A stretch of DNA of 64,000 nucleotides from Leucaena leucocephala (Eukaryota; Streptophyta; Magnoliopsida; Fabales; Fabaceae), in the NCBI GenBank assembly GCA_037074615.1, contig CM073520.1, positions 33,909,527-33,973,526 of the forward strand, given 5' to 3'. Positions 1 through 11,311 of the stretch are shown in pieces. Every line of letters begins with the position of its first letter. The first letter of the stretch is position 1. A program made the translations under genes and the position numbers. The notes below the pieces were generated by a model. That model saw nothing but the letters and a program-made list of their open reading frames with translations, did not search any database and was not told the origin of the DNA.

Positions 1-855
1 AATTATAACTTTCTCATCAATTATATGTATTAATCCCTATACTTATAATAATCCATTAATTTGTGAGTTTAATAATATCAGAGGATTGACTCGTGAATTA
101 TGTGATTCTTCTCACTTAGTATACATATGGATTACAATACGTTAAAATAAATAGGATAACAAAATTAAAATAAAATTCTTTTCCTTCTTCCCCTCATTTA
201 TCAATTTCAATCATATTGAGGAAATTCACATCCAAGACTCCAAGTTCAGAATTCAAATATTCAAATTAAAAATTCCTTTTTTATTTTTTAGCTATTTATA
301 TGTCATTTACTTACATAACATATTATGAGTATAAAGATAAATATACATATATGTGTATGTGTGTATACGAGTTAACTTGTATTTAATACCTTAAAGTATT
401 TTTTAATAATACTTAATATCCTAAACTGAATTTAGATGCACCCAACATGTTAAAATATTTTTTTAATAGTACTTATTATCCTAAGTCTAGGATATTCATT
501 ACTATTAAGAAAAATATTTTAAAGATAATATTGCATAAAAAATTATTTTAAAATGTTGAATATTATTAAAAAAAATATTTTAAGGTATTCGATATGTTAA
601 AAATTAGTTTAGTGTGTTCAATGTTGTTTAACCCTCTCTCTCTCTCTATATGGGTGTGTAAAAAGATAAAGTGATGATGATGTATAATTAGAGAATAATA
701 GGAATTGAATCTGCCTTAAAAATGAGTTATATTGAAATGTTATTAATGGAAGGCACAAGTGTGGAGTCTCACTTTTGTGTTGGAAAAGTGAATCCCAAAG
801 GCGGGTATGTCTTTGCCAGCAATACATACATCTACTACGTTCCTACCCCTCCACA
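1..855. other. AT-rich intergenic DNA
   Basis: I see no gene here. The stretch is AT-rich with short homopolymers. Between about 390 and 600 several related segments built on ttaaaatattttt and tattattaag words recur in both orientations. A short CT microsatellite lies near 633-648. The last 100 bases are the proximal promoter of the peptide gene at 938. Confidence 0.6.
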
Positions 856-861
856 TGACCC

Positions 862-868
862 TATTTAA
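862..868 (+). promoter_or_regulatory. TATA box of secreted-peptide gene
   Basis: The sequence tatttaa lies 76 bases upstream of the ATG at 938. That spacing predicts transcription starting near 890-900 and a 5' leader of about 40-50 bases. This is inferred from motif and distance only. Confidence 0.55.
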
Positions 869-937
869 AGCCTTAGCTTCTTCTCCTTCTTTCCCTTCAA
901 AGCCTTCGTCATAATAACTACTAAAAGTCCTCTTGAT

Positions 938-1240
938 ATGAAGCCTCTCGTAGTTGTCGTCGTCCTCCTCCTCCTCCTGCTGACCCACTCTCTTCCCTGG
1001 CCTCCAGCCTCCGGCGGTGGAGTCTTCGTGGGCGCCAGCAGACCCATCAAGTACACCGAGTTGAAGCCTAATGTAGGGCATGAAAATGCGGGGGAAGGAG
1101 CAGGTGTGGAAGCTTGTTTGCCAAAAGGGTTCCGACCCACTTCAGGTCCCAGCAGATATATTAATTACGAACCTCTTGGTCTTGGATCCACCACCCCTTG
1201 TTCTTCAGGAAACCTCATTGTCGTCAACAACGCTCCTTGA
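938..1240 (+). CDS. Secreted signalling-peptide precursor (IDA/PIP/CEP-like)
   Basis: This is a single-exon gene for a 100-residue protein. Residues 1-18 are a strongly hydrophobic signal peptide (five V, then six L) ending at a THSLP/PPASGG boundary. A variable, Gly/Glu-containing middle follows, then a conserved-looking block LPKGFRPTSGPSRYIN at about residues 61-76, then a tail of about 24 residues with one Cys. LPKG...SGPS...N resembles the IDA/IDL core, SGPS is also the PIP signature, and FRPT recalls CEP peptides. Known members are processed in the apoplast and sensed by leucine-rich-repeat receptor kinases. True IDA peptides usually sit at the extreme C-terminus, so the tail is atypical. 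A TATA box lies upstream and a (CA)n tract follows the stop. The reading frame and secretion signal are clear; the family assignment is inference. Confidence 0.7.
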   Translation: MKPLVVVVVLLLLLLTHSLPWPPASGGGVFVGASRPIKYTELKPNVGHENAGEGAGVEACLPKGFRPTSGPSRYINYEPLGLGSTTPCSSGNLIVVNNAP

Positions 1241-1274
1241 AGTTTCTCAGCATATTGCAGCTTTTATATACGTA

Positions 1275-1309
1275 TACACACACACACACACAGGCATATA
1301 CACACACAA
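1275..1309. repeat. (CA)n microsatellite in the 3' UTR
   Basis: Two CA-dinucleotide runs, separated by ggcatata, lie 35-70 bases after the stop of the peptide gene and probably fall in its 3' UTR. Confidence 0.85.
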
Positions 1310-1960
1310 GTAATGTATAATGAACGAGGAATATATGTAATGGGTTTGTTGGTACATGTAATATATGATAAAGCCAGTTTGTTTGTAAAGGATTATGGGA
1401 CAAAAAATAAGGAGGAGCAATATCTGTTTGCAGTATGAAGCTATGGGCTATATGCTCTGGGTTCGATATTATTTATTAGTTTTATTAAGCGTGAATGGGA
1501 ATAATTTAAGTTTAGTGAAAAGGGGAAGAGGAAAAAAAAAATTGGGTTATATATCCACCGAAGTGGGTTGCCTTAACCATGCGTATGGTAATGGGAAAGC
1601 CCGGAGGTTGTTCCCGACCCTATCATGGGAGATGCCAACCATCACTCCTTTCAAAGAACACACACCGCTCGATTCTTGGGTCATGTATAAATTCTGTGTA
1701 AATGATTCATCCAGCGAGGTGGTAGACTAAAAGTGGGTTCATTGGGCCATCATGATGCAAATTGGCCCAACCAAATTGCTATGCACAATCATTTATGCTA
1801 TCTGACTATCTCTATTCTTTGTACCAAAAACAAAAGAATTCTCTATTCTGTACCTATTTTTAAAACATATCTTCAAATAACTTAGATATTTTTTTTTGAT
1901 ACAAACTTAGATTTATATATGCATTCAAATCTCATATTTTTTTACCCATCCTCTTCACTA

Positions 1961-2215
1961 TAGATTCAATTGGTAAAATAATAAGACATTCAACTATTTA
2001 GAGTGTGTTTGATTTTTAAAGAATACCACTTTATTGTGGTTCCAATCGCGATACTTGGAGAGATATTCTAACTCTTAAGTGTCTAGGTTTATATCTGAAG
2101 GTAATAGATGGCTCACCCTATATGATATCAGTATCGTCTAAGAGGAAGAGAGATTTCGTTATACCTTTAGATCATGGGTGAACCTAACCCTTTTTTAAAA
2201 AATTTTATACTAAAA
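1961..2215 (+). repeat. Dispersed repeat R1, copy 1 (SINE-like)
   Basis: This is about 250 bases shared with 15864-16120 and 47790-48056. Common blocks include tgaaggtaatagat, atcagtatcgtctaag and a TGAGCCTAA-like end before a T-rich tract. The 5' part (tagattcaattggtaaaat, and gtggttccaatc about 75 bases on) loosely resembles tRNA A and B boxes, so a decayed tRNA-derived SINE is possible. The repeat relation is seen directly; the class is a guess. Confidence 0.55.
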
Positions 2216-3370
2216 ACAAATCTCATATTTTTAAACACATCTTAACAAATTCTTAATGTTTTTGAACGAAATAGGTGTCTCATAAAATATAATTAGTTAT
2301 TTACCCCATGAAAAAACAATAAACATTTATAATTTATGAAAAACTCATTTTTGTTTGATACATCATTTTTAATCCTCATATAATTTGAAAATGGTAATTA
2401 ATAATTGCATCAGAGAAATATATGGTATTTCAGTATTATTTTATATTACATTACGTTAATTAAATACAACATATATAGAAACAAGAGGGAGGAATTTTCC
2501 CCATTTTTTCATCTAAATAAATAAGCATAAAATGTAATTTATAAATATTCTAGGGAATATGTTTTATACAATTCACACGCTTTGGCAGTCATGCCATTCT
2601 CTCAAATTGTCAAATATACTGATCCGAACATATTCTCCAAAAGAAAAAGAAAAAGCAAAAAAAAAAAAAACAAGAAGAAGAAAAATAAAGGTTATGCCCT
2701 ATTCTCTTGCAACTAAATTGACCTAAAAAATTTTTTATATCTAAATCATATTATTTGGAGATACTTTTGTTAATTAAGCTCGACAGGTTATTGATATTCT
2801 CTCTCTACAAACACGTACACACCAAAAGAAAATAAAGAATATTCGACTTTTGAAATTTGGTTAATTAAGTTAAAACGAGTGAATCACATCAGCGTGGCAA
2901 CATTAATATGATAATATTTAACATAACGTATCATATTTCTTAGACCTTTAATTTATTTAATTAATTTATATAGATAAAAAAGTTAGATATAATAAATATG
3001 ATGTAATCTTTTTAAAATAATATTTATATATAATATTAAATTATATATTAATTTATAAGTTATATAAATTAATTAAAAAAATAATAAATATTATAAATAA
3101 AATATATTAATATTTTATATTTATGGTCAAAATTAATTTTCTAACTATCTAAGAATATTTGTTCTAGTGATAGATCAATTAGATTATAAAATCAAAAAAT
3201 TGATGTTTAAACCTCACCTTATTAAAAGAACACATAGAGAGATATTCTAGTCATAAAATCTCTATCCAAAATAGTCATTTGCTTAGATAAGTGATAATAG
3301 AATTTACAAAAATTAATATAAAAAATGACTAATATATAAAAAATTGTGGCTAATTATTAGAATATATTTA

Positions 3371-3932
3371 GGCCCTATTTGGATAAGAGTTTGAAAAATA
3401 ATTTATGAAAAAAAAAAGCTTTTGGGCAGTTTATAAAAAAATGATTTTTAGAAAAGAGTTTATGAAAAAAAGTGATTTTGAATAGATGAGTGTTTGGATA
3501 TTTATTTTTAAAAATATTTTTATTATTGGTAAATTATAAAAAAGTGTATGAGTATTAAATGAGGAGAGATAAGATATGAGATGAGAAAGGATGTAAAAAA
3601 AGATAGGAGATAATATGTAAGAAAAAGTAGGAGAGAAAATAGAGGATGTAAAAAAAAGTTGGAGAGATGAGAGATAGTATAAGAAAAAATAAGAGAGAGG
3701 ATAAGTGATGTAAAAAAAAGTAAGGGTTATATAGTAATTGGTTAGTTCATAAGTGATTTACTGTTCCATAAGCTACTCTGACCAGCTTATCTGAAACCTT
3801 AGTTTTAAACCATAATTTAGTCCGAAAACTCGTTTGAACAAATATGACTGTTTATTTTAAAATTTCTTTAAATATAAGTTTTGAGCTAAATTTAAATTTT
3901 AAATTAGGGTTTAACATTTTTTAAACAAGCAC
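3371..3932 (+). mobile_element. MITE family M1, copy 1
   Basis: The element starts ggccctatttggataag and ends in a degenerate ttttttaaacaagcac. Inside are poly-A patches, a purine-rich region of gagaga/ggaga words and the conserved stretch actgttcc-taagctactctgaccagc. At least four relatives occur in the window (17885, 48653, 61444 reverse, 62085). The flanks carry tatattta on both sides (3363-3370 and 3933-3940), but that word is too AT-rich to trust as a target duplication. Confidence 0.65.
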
Positions 3933-5062
3933 TATATTTAGTTAGATATTTTTTCTGATTTTACATTATATATATATTGATATATACCTTATGATTTGTC
4001 AATGTTTCAGAGGTCAAATTAGATGATAAATAATTAGATATGGCCTAGACCTAGAATTGGAATCTGATACCTCTACTTTATAGGTGTTCTCACGAAACGG
4101 CCTTTGAATCCTATATTTTTTTTATAACTATTAGAGCCATTTGATGTACGCTATTTTTTAATTATATTATTAAATATTTAAATAATTAATTAAAATTAAT
4201 ATTTTATAATTAAAATACTTCTTTTCATGAGTTTTATTTTAATAAAATAGAATTCGAATGTTAATTCTCTTATTTTAATAGTTTATCTAGTTTAACACTA
4301 GATTAAATACCCTATGGCTTTGAAAACAATATTACTAAATTACGCTGAGAGAGACCAGCAAAATCACAAACGGCTGGTGGTATCAAATTTTGACCTAACT
4401 GAAATATCAAATTTTGCCTAACTCAAGTAGCAATATTCCTATCAACTATCTGACCTCTTGGCCCTAATCGCCTAAAAACATTACTTTACCAGAAAAGAAA
4501 ATAAAATTAACCTGAATATTTTTATTTGATATTTTTTTCAGTGGCAAAAGCGTCCTTTAACTTTATTCCAAGATTTCGGTTTTGTTTTTTAATTTTATAA
4601 AATATTATTTTTAGTTTTCTAACCTTCACATTATTAATCTTAAATGATAATTTTTGGTATAAATTATTGTTGTTTTTAAAAAATGAAACTTTCTTGTATA
4701 AATTTTAATTTATTTATCTAAATTAAAATATCAATATAAAATGATTTTTTAGTGATTATATAAGCTAATAGTAAACTCTTTAAAGGCTCAAAACAACCCA
4801 ATACCTATAATTACTGAAGTTCATAAATCACGAAATTAGCAGAATTCATCAGTGGGTTTAAGTGAAAATTCAGGATTAACTAAAGGATTAAAAGTTACAT
4901 TTTTCTGTTTTATTTTATTAATTAATTTATATTTTTTTTTTGGATAAACGAGTGGTCCGATAAATTAAACAGCAATAACTGAATGATTAATATTTAATAT
5001 TATTCACTCAAAAAATGTGATTTTTTTCCCGTGTTGATAGTAGAGATTCCGGAAATCAAACT

Positions 5063-5069
5063 TATAAAA
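5063..5069 (+). promoter_or_regulatory. TATA box of DVL/RTFL gene
   Basis: The sequence tataaaa lies 203 bases before the ATG at 5266. It is followed by a CT-rich leader (5085-5170) typical of plant 5' UTRs. Confidence 0.6.
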
Positions 5070-5265
5070 CCCATACAAAGCATCTCTCTTCACCATCACT
5101 AAACTCGTAGGAATCTCTCCATATATCTCTCCACCTCCCATATCCTCCCTTACTCTTCTTCAACCATTCTTTAATTCAGTTGAAACTGCTTTTCCGCTTA
5201 TATAACCAATTTCATCCATCAATTCCATTACAAGCGAATCAATCTCGAGGAGAATTTCTCGATCG

Positions 5266-5436
5266 ATGACGACGATGAAGCAAGAACAGAGTACTGGATT
5301 CGGCAACCGGAATTCTCCTCTCCGATCATTCCGCCGGAGATGCGGTTTGCTGGTGAAGGAGCAGAGAGCCAGGTTCTATATCCTCCGCCGATGCGTCACA
5401 ATGCTTGTTTGCTGGCAAGATTCCGGCGATAACTGA
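5266..5436 (+). CDS. RTFL/DVL: DVL/RTFL (DEVIL/ROTUNDIFOLIA-like) microprotein
   Basis: This intronless ORF encodes 56 residues. The C-terminal half carries the DVL/RTFL domain, with KEQRARFYILRRCVTMLVCW at residues 31-50, followed by a short QDSGDN tail. The N-terminal 30 residues are basic and Ser-rich with an RSFRRR patch, as in other family members. Known family members are plasma-membrane-associated plant microproteins; overexpression restricts longitudinal cell proliferation and alters leaf and fruit shape. The start is the first ATG after a CT-rich leader; a second ATG at codon 4 is possible. GC content is well above the flanks. A (GA)n tract follows in the 3' UTR. The domain match is near-diagnostic; which numbered paralogue it is cannot be told. 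Confidence 0.95.
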   Translation: MTTMKQEQSTGFGNRNSPLRSFRRRCGLLVKEQRARFYILRRCVTMLVCWQDSGDN

Positions 5437-5457
5437 AATTCCATTCCGCCGATGTGC

Positions 5458-5475
5458 GAGAGAGAGAGAGAGAGA
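5458..5475. repeat. (GA)n microsatellite
   Basis: A run of GA dinucleotides 22 bases after the DVL/RTFL stop codon, probably in the 3' UTR. Confidence 0.85.
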
Positions 5476-5479
5476 TCAT

Positions 5480-8400
5480 CACTAATCGCCCTGTCTTTTA
5501 AATACAGGCGTAGTGGATGTGATCGGAGCTAGGGTTAGGTTTTATTTTGAATTTCAATAGATATATATTTAGGAACTTTGATTAGTCTGAGTTTTTGAGA
5601 GGTATATGGTGTTGCCTCTGAAATCTTGAGGCTTTGATTAGCATATATGTATATGTAGTTAGAGTGTGATAATCCAGGTATAATTAAGGAAACGAAGAGT
5701 GTTTTAATTTTCTTCTTCTTTCTTTCAATGGAGTCTCTGTTCCCTTCCTGCCCTTTCTTTTGATTAAGGGGCAAGTGATGGTGATTAAGAGATATGGTTA
5801 CGTTAATTTTCTTATTTAATGTTAACTAAACGTGTCTTGAGATTTCAGCAGTTAATATGAGTATTTGATCCATTTTTATGTTGTTGCCTCTCAAATCTAG
5901 TGGTTTTGCAGGTTCCATAACATGCAAAGAAACACAGGGCCTTCTTTATTTTTCTCAACTTCTATCAATTTTTATTTCTTTTTTTGGTGGCAAATAATAA
6001 TTCCTCAACTTCTATCATGTATGTTCCAAATTTAGAAAGCAAGGTGACAAGATTTGGTTCCGCTCGTTCATAATTTTCTCAAGGAACATACGTTTTCTTT
6101 TTATTTTTTTTAGTTGTCCACATGACTAGAATTTTACCCTAACTACATCCGATCTGACCCGTATCGCGTACCTGGTTATAGTGGACGAGTCTCCTAATAA
6201 AAATTTTCTGTATAAATAAAGGTTCAAACTTAAGACCTCGTTTAGACGATATCGAGTTATTTATCACTCAGATTAACCCCGTTGATTATTTTTTTATTGT
6301 TCTGAAGAACATTCTTTGATATTTATGGTAAGAGTTTTTTTTTAATTGAAAATTACGATTTTATTTCACTTACTTTATTCCAAAAAGGTGAAACGTCATA
6401 GTAAATTTTAAGGTTTTGATGAAAATTATTTTTAAAAAAATGTTTAATTTTTTTATAAATATATATTATTCCCAACGCACCTGTTGATCACTTGTAAAGG
6501 GATGAATAGTTTAATTCCCATGCATAAAAAAAAGAGATAAATAATTCTTGACCAATTATTTATTATTTTTTCTTTATAGTTTAATTGTAAATATAAAATT
6601 TTAATCTATTTTATTTTTTTTATTTAATTTTTTATATTACCCTTATTAATATCACAATTCTTCTCACTTCTCACTCTTTTTTCTTCCATATTTAATATTA
6701 AAGATATTTTAAGGAAAATGACACACATATAAATAATAAAAAATAATTAATTTTATTAATTTTTATAAATTAATTAAGTATGTCTTGTATATAAAATTAT
6801 ATAAAATCAGAAGGCAGTTACAGTATTTCGTGAGTAAATTGAAGCATACTTCACTGCTACCTTTGTCATGACGAATTTCATTTGTGTCTGGTAAATAAAT
6901 TTCTTCTTATGGAAATAGAAAATAATCTTTACTATATATATATTTGAGTAACTTCAAAAACATATATTATCTCAATTTCAAGCAAATTCTACGTGTTACT
7001 CTTTCGTTGCGTTGACTTGTCAATTACTTGAAAGTTGCTCCCTTTTAGAGGCAATGACCATTTTGTAAAGCTTTATTTCTTTAAATTTATTGAGAAAAAA
7101 ACTAATTATTTAATATTTTAAATTTAACTCGTCATAACTCAAGTTTTTAATCTTGATTCATTTAATAATTCCCTCCCTATGTTAGTCGATCAAAACAGAC
7201 TCCCAAACGGTATTAACAAATTGAATCACTGTCGCCAGACACCTCAAAACAAAGAATTCTGATATTTCTCTTCCTTACACACATACTCCTTTTAGCAAGA
7301 ATAACATACCCTTGGATTTCTGATGGCAAGGATTCAGTTTGTTAACACCATTTAGAAGTCTATTTTGATTAACTAATTGTAAGGGCGGAATTATTATAAG
7401 GATCAAATTTGAGAGATTTAGTTGCGAAAAGTTAAATTAAAAAAAATTGAGTCACAGTTGAATTAAAGGTTAAAGGATTAAATAATTAATTTTCTCAATT
7501 TAAGATATATGTCATTAAGGAAAAAATGCCAAAAAAGAAAAAGAAAAGACAAATGGATTGGGTGGATGCTCACGTAAGCGGACCGCCAGAGAATCGCTTT
7601 CATGGGTTTATTTTATTTCAGCCCTCCGTGCAAACTTCTTTTACTTTTTTATCCCCAACCTCCATTCCAATCAAGTCCACAACTTTTAATAATATATTAT
7701 TGTGGGCACGCCACCCGCACCTCAAAGAATTTTTGGCCCTTTCTTGTTTTAATTAAGAATAATACAATCGGAATGTATTTGCGTGAGAACATCCGGATTA
7801 AAATATTATTACATTGTATTATAATTTAGTTGTTCTAATTATTTTTAATCCATGTGAAAGACCTCAGCGTGAGAGACATTTTGAAAGGCACGGAACGTGA
7901 ATAATAGAGAGAAACAATATAAATAATAAAATGATACAACAATAGTGTGTTGTGAAATCTATATATGCATGTATGTCAAAGAAACCAAAATTTCATATTG
8001 TTTAAGAAACTCAAGTGTCTAAATGTATATAGATGTTATTGACACTTTTTATAAAAAAATATTTTTATTTTTATTAAAAATAATTTTTAAATATACTTAA
8101 ACAATAAGTCTTCAAATCCCCTATAGTCAAAATGGAGGGTTAACGCTTTTTTACCCCTTGGATGGCACCGCGGTTGACGGAGAGACATGACTTGAAACGC
8201 TAAGCATTTTTTACTCGTTTTTTTCCTGAGTTCATTTGTTTATACTAGATTTTGTTCCCTTGTTATATAAGAAGAATCCGTTTAGTTTTAAGAGTGTCGC
8301 TTTATCTTACCGATTGTCATAAAATAATTTTTAAATACAGTACCTTTAGACATGACTCTAATTATTTGCTCTCTATTTATATGTGCCAACGTCAACAGAA

Positions 8401-8815
8401 TAGGGGGTGTTAGGAGGGGATAATAAGAGCAACTTTCTTATATTTTTAATGAATAATACAATTGAGGTGCTTCTTCTTTTTTCTTTTAATTAAGACAATT
8501 TAAAACCTTCCTCCCTCATAGGGGAGGGACCACACACACAACATAAACATACGCACCCCCCTTGTCATCCAAAAGCATAGAGCCCATGACCTCCTCTAGG
8601 CGCTCCAATACTCTTAATCCTTTTATTTATATGAGGTAATTGATAATACTAAAATATATAATGAAATGATAGGAAAATTATAATATAAGATGCAGGAGAA
8701 TAATCTAAGATTAGAGAGATGCCATGAGACAAGTAAACATTGGTGTTAATTTACATTCATAACAAACGCATTAATTAATAATGTACTCATATGATACTAA
8801 ATATTGGTATAGGAC
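5480..8815. other. Intergenic DNA between DVL/RTFL gene and hAT element
   Basis: I see no recognisable gene. Short open frames near 5535-5774 (minus) and 7526-7829 (plus) have no domain and low-complexity composition. One SINE (6092-6283) is listed separately. The stretch 8500-8620 is a little more C-rich, with a caca tract, but nothing in it is identifiable. Confidence 0.55.
6092..6283 (-). mobile_element. tRNA-derived SINE
   Basis: Read on the minus strand, the element opens with a tRNA-like head: ggggttaatctgagtgataa (A-box region), then a stem-like cgtctaaacgaggtct, then aagtttgaacc (B-box region) at tRNA spacing. About 110 bases of unrelated body follow. It ends in an A-rich tail (the T-run at 6093-6111 on the plus strand). 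This is the standard plan of plant SINEs. I see no clean target-site duplication, so the boundaries are approximate. Confidence 0.6.
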
Positions 8816-8823
8816 CTACTTAT

Positions 8824-9624
8824 TAGGGTTGTGCACAAAGCCTGCGGCCCGGTGTGCCCTGCTCAACCCGTAATAAAAATACCCTGCCCAGCTTGATAAA
8901 TATAGGGCTGGGCTGGGCATTGGGTTGTAAAATACAGCCCATGCATTTTTTGAGCTGGGCACCGGGCATAGGGGTTGCCCTGCCCTACCCTGCCCATGAG
9001 CACTCATTCTTTTATTTTTTTTATTTTTTCTCTATCTTAGAAGAGAGAATATGATAGCTACTGGTGATTATAAGGTAATTTTAGAAATATAAATAGTTAA
9101 GTAGGTAAGTTGTATCTTTTAATATTTATAACTATACTAATTTTTTTCTTTTTTTAACTTTATTAATTATCATATAATTACATTACAAATTATAATTATT
9201 TATTTTATTTTTTTAGATGCTTTATTTTTATCAATATTGGGGAGATTCATACAAAGTTATAATTACAAACTATTTAGATTTTAACGCTTATTTTTTATAT
9301 ACAATGGATATCAAAATTTTAATTATTATATTTGTTCTCTTATTCTTAATGGATTATAGATATTATTTAACTATTGAAGACACATGAATATGATATTATT
9401 TTAGAAGTTTATAATTGCATATTTTTTTCACAATATGAGCATGATATCACGACTTGGGCATGCCAAACCCGTCCATACCTAGCCCACTCATGCCTAACCC
9501 AAAATTGTTAGGGCTTTTACCGGATAGGGCTGGGCATCGGGCTGCAAAATGCAGCCCATGCATTTTTTGGGCAGGGCACCGGGCAAGGGGCTGCCCTGCT
9601 CAACCCTACCCATGTACACCCCTA
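8824..9624. mobile_element. Non-autonomous hAT element with 8-bp TSD
   Basis: The 801-bp element is flanked by a perfect 8-bp direct repeat, ctacttat (8816-8823 and 9625-9632). Its ends are inverted: tagggttgtgcac on the left, and the right end reads taggggtgtacat on the opposite strand (10 of 13 identical). The 8-bp duplication and TAGGG-type ends are hallmarks of hAT transposons. GC-rich subterminal blocks of gggctgggca/ccgggca words occur near both ends, including a ~95-bp direct repeat at about 8903-9000 and 9519-9616. The AT-rich interior has no transposase frame, so it would depend on a transposase supplied elsewhere. Confidence 0.85.
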
Positions 9625-9699
9625 CTACTTATTCAATAAGTTATCTTCAGTGGTTGATATGATTAATCAAATCATAAAAAAAATATCTTATAGTTGCTT

Positions 9700-10534
9700 A
9701 TACTAAGGTTTTCTCCTAGCTGTCTCTGGTAATATTTCTTTTAGAAAGCTTAGCTCCGTCATTCTCCTAGGATAAACCTAGGTTTTTGTTCTTTCTTTTT
9801 ATCATCTCTTCTCTACAGCATTTGATAGAGAAGATTAGAATGATACTTGGGATTTGGCGATAAGAATAGCATTAATCGGTAAGGAGACTGACGGGGGGAG
9901 AGACAATGCAAGGATTTTCACTTCAACTGGCTACAATACCCATCTTAAAAGATTATCTGGAAGTTGCTGGAGTGACCTTTGGTGGATGGCTTGCAGCCAC
10001 CCATGAACCATGAGTCCGTCTTCATAGAGTTGTGAAGGTTAGGGCTCTCTGGTAACACCTCCTAGTGTTTGCCCCTTTTGGGTTTTAGAGTCTGTCTTTG
10101 TAGGGAGTTCTCTTTATTTTTCACATGTTTAATTTTGTTTTTTGGCAATAATCCTATCCTTTGGATTAGTTTTGATTATGGTGGTAGCCGGTTTATGTCT
10201 GCAATGATTTACTTGGTTTTCTTCTCCTCCTGTCAGTGCAGGGGTGTTTGAGCTGCTTGTTTTGCAGCATTGACATCAAAGATTATGGACTTCTTTGAAA
10301 TTAGTCCTTGAACTACCACTCTTTACCACCTTTTCTTTGATCATAGTAGACAAAAATTGGCCAGCACCCTATTCAATTCAATCCATGGGTTTTACGTCAC
10401 ATTTGGCTTTGCTTTGTTTCTGTTTTTAGCTTCTTCTAGTTTAGTCTTTGTTTACTTTGTTGAGTTTACTTGATACTTTAGTATTTGTATCCTTTTTCTT
10501 TATAATAAAATTTACTTTTCCTATAAAAAAAAAA
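9700..10534 (+). mobile_element. LINE-like retroelement 3' end (probable)
   Basis: This stretch is GC-richer than its surroundings and unlike neighbouring intergenic DNA. It ends with a T-rich 3' segment, tttctttataataaaattta, and a terminal A11 tract (10524-10534), the usual end of plant L1-type LINEs. No reverse transcriptase frame is present, so it would be 5'-truncated or internally deleted. The left boundary is uncertain. A retroposed non-coding transcript is an alternative. Confidence 0.4.
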
Positions 10535-10539
10535 TGTAT

Positions 10540-11300
10540 AGGACTTAGTTTGAGAGAGGTCTTAAATAATGGGTCAGATCATAAATATAAAATTTAATTT
10601 AAAAAAAGATTTTAATTTTATCTCTTTATTATTTTTTAAACTAATTTATTTAGTTTATAAATTAATATATAATATAAAATTATATAAAAATATTTTAAAA
10701 ATATCATATGATATATATTATAATTAAATAATTTATTTTATTTATTATTTTTTATATTAGATAAATAAATTTTATATTAAATATTTCATTTGAGTGGAGT
10801 AATATAATTATATAACTAACGTTTTTAATTGTAGTTAGTAGTTGTATATAGAATTCATTAGTGCTGCTAAATATAAAATTATCCCTATATTATATTATAT
10901 TATATTATCGTGGTATTAAGGAGACGGAGAGATAATTTCATCATATTTCATAATGAAACAATAATTAATCAGGACGAAAAGAATGAAAAGGTGCCTCTCA
11001 ATTCTCAAGTCATCAGCCATCACTAACATAAAGCATGATTTTGGACAACGTCATGTATTTCTCCAAAGCTTCCAAGAACATTGGCTCCACTCTCTTAGAT
11101 AGTGCTCCTCGTGTAGAGCAAGATAGTCCAAAATTGAAGTCAGAGGTTCAGCCATTAACAACCTAATTCTACCCCCGAAAACTCCTCAATCATTTTTTTT
11201 TTCTTTCATTCCTAGCTTGTTGGGCATTGAGATCCTTTTCTGCTTCAATTTTTAGTTTTTTTTTTACTATACTCGTATTTTTGTAATATTCTCCGAAAGT
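10540..11300. other. Promoter and 5' leader region of RABF1
   Basis: The first half is AT-rich with a (TATAT)n-type run near 10887-10910. From about 11020 composition becomes more balanced, with a CT/T-rich segment at 11185-11260 that looks like the leader before the ATG at 11312. No separate gene is seen. Confidence 0.5.
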
Positions 11301-11311
11301 CTCGGCTCGAT

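Larger units (their letters stand above)
1311..5040. other. Intergenic DNA with dispersed repeats
   Basis: I recognise no gene in this stretch. A 111-codon open frame at 1395-1730 has no recognisable domain and AT-driven composition, so I do not call it. The two dispersed repeats at 1961-2215 and 3371-3932 are listed separately. The rest is AT-rich DNA with poly-A/T tracts, for example near 2657-2690. Confidence 0.6.

Noticed and set aside
1395..1730. 111-codon frame after the peptide gene
   Set aside because: No domain, no plausible leader, and composition like the surrounding intergenic DNA.
8816..9639. GC-rich open frames at 8816-9054 and 9454-9639
   Set aside because: They translate the subterminal repeats of the hAT element.
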